This document shows, one piece after another, positions 6,001-6,602 of a stretch of 6,602 bases of DNA. A program made the translations under genes and the position numbers. The notes under the pieces were generated by a model. It worked only from the letters and a program-made list of their open reading frames with translations, was not told the origin of the DNA and made no database searches. Numbering within the stretch: position 1 is the first letter of the stretch; the number at the start of each line of letters is the position of its first letter. The stretch covers positions 1 to 6,602 of the forward strand of contig JANWHF010000086.1 of the NCBI GenBank assembly GCA_025450555.1, read 5' to 3'. This DNA comes from Tepidisphaeraceae bacterium. Lineage in GTDB: Bacteria; Planctomycetota; Phycisphaerae; Tepidisphaerales; Tepidisphaeraceae.

Positions 6001-6602
6001 ATGCCGTTGATGATGAATCCGACTCAGCTTCGCGACCTGAACCTGCACACCAATGATCTGATCATGGCTGGCAAATTCGCCGAGGCCGAAAAGATCTGCC
6101 GGCAGATCCTTACGGATTATCCCAGAGATCCGACCGCACTGGGAAACCTCGGCATCGTCGCCACGCATTTTGGCCAACTTCCCGTGGCAGTCGATCTGCT
6201 GCGGCGAGCGGTTGCCGGATCACCCTGGTCAGGCTGGCATTACTATAACCTGAGCGAACCCCTGCGGCGATTGGGCCAGCTTGATGATGCCGCGGCAGCG
6301 CTCCGCGAAGCCATCAGCCTCGATTCGAAAATGGTTGCGGCCTATGTGAATCTTGGCTGGGTCATGGCGCAGAAATCGATGTATGACGAGGCGACAGCCG
6401 CTTTTGAAAAAGCAGTCGAGCTGGCTCCTAACGACGCGCGGGTCCATATGAATCTGGGCCACGCGCTTCGCCGCCGGCAGGAGCTGGAGCGGGCGATCTT
6501 TCACCTGCGCCGGGCGCTGGAGCTGGATGCGAATTTACCCGAAGCCTGGGCGATGCTCGGAAGCGCCCTGCGCGAAGCCGGTCAGATTGGCCAGGCGATA
6601 GA
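6001..6602 (+). CDS. Tetratricopeptide repeat protein, 5' part
   Basis: The frame opens at ATG 6001 and has no stop before the window ends, so only the first 200 residues are seen. These are almost wholly TPR units of 34 residues: about 9-43, 44-76, 77-110, 111-144, 145-178, and a sixth beginning at 179. Typical positions are visible, for example AYVNLGWVMAQ (114-124) with the following AFEKAVELAPN (134-144), and HMNLGHALRRR (149-159) with LRRALELDAN (169-178). There is no signal peptide, so the N-terminal part should be cytoplasmic. TPR arrays bind proteins. In related bacteria such N-terminal arrays are often fused to sulfotransferase or glycosyltransferase domains, but nothing here shows which, if any. 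No clear Shine-Dalgarno precedes ATG 6001; ATG codons at 6010 and 6013 are alternatives. It is divergent from the beta-propeller gene and may share a control region with it. Confidence 0.88.
   Translation, partial: MPLMMNPTQLRDLNLHTNDLIMAGKFAEAEKICRQILTDYPRDPTALGNLGIVATHFGQLPVAVDLLRRAVAGSPWSGWHYYNLSEPLRRLGQLDDAAAALREAISLDSKMVAAYVNLGWVMAQKSMYDEATAAFEKAVELAPNDARVHMNLGHALRRRQELERAIFHLRRALELDANLPEAWAMLGSALREAGQIGQAI

Noticed and set aside
5659..6504. The - strand frames at 5659-6177 and 6229-6504, opposite the TPR gene
   Set aside because: The + strand shows regular 34-residue TPR units throughout; the opposite frames have no family signature.

Overview
The window is high-GC bacterial DNA with no RNA genes, no transposase and no CRISPR array that I can see. 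The best taxonomic hint is the gene at 4641-5936 (- strand). It encodes an exported PQQ-type beta-propeller protein starting with a WPQFRGP motif, a type abundant in Planctomycetota and also found in Verrucomicrobiota and Acidobacteriota. The DUF2950 lipoprotein and the TPR protein fit such a soil or aquatic bacterium. I would say Planctomycetota-like, without certainty.

Layout. (1) 1-1764, + strand: the 3' end of a gene with a Pro/Gln/Arg-repeat tail (probably a DUF3300-type protein), then a DUF2950 lipoprotein 51 bp downstream. The two look like one operon. (2) 1761-3852, - strand: an intact short-chain dehydrogenase/reductase (SDR), a 23-bp hairpin just after its stop codon, the remnant of a second SDR, and a TetR-type repressor with a perfect 8-6-8 inverted repeat just upstream of its likely start. 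The repressor and the DUF2950 gene converge and share the bases TTAA for their stop codons. (3) 3853-4640: a regulatory gap with short repeats, then a + strand orphan gene of unknown function with a codon mix unlike its neighbours. (4) 4641-6602: the beta-propeller gene (-) and a divergent TPR gene (+) that runs off the window, separated by 64 bp.

How the genes may work together. The TetR gene and the SDRs lie on the same strand, and TetR proteins often control neighbouring oxidoreductases. The inverted repeat suggests at least self-regulation of the repressor. The second SDR is clearly dead: it lacks its cofactor-binding half, has a one-base frameshift, and has lost both the catalytic Tyr and Lys. 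The intact SDR next to it may be the surviving or replacing enzyme. I see no convincing new multi-gene system. The points most worth a second look are the decayed SDR with the hairpin at its breakpoint, the TetR operator candidate, and the orphan gene at 4104-4580.
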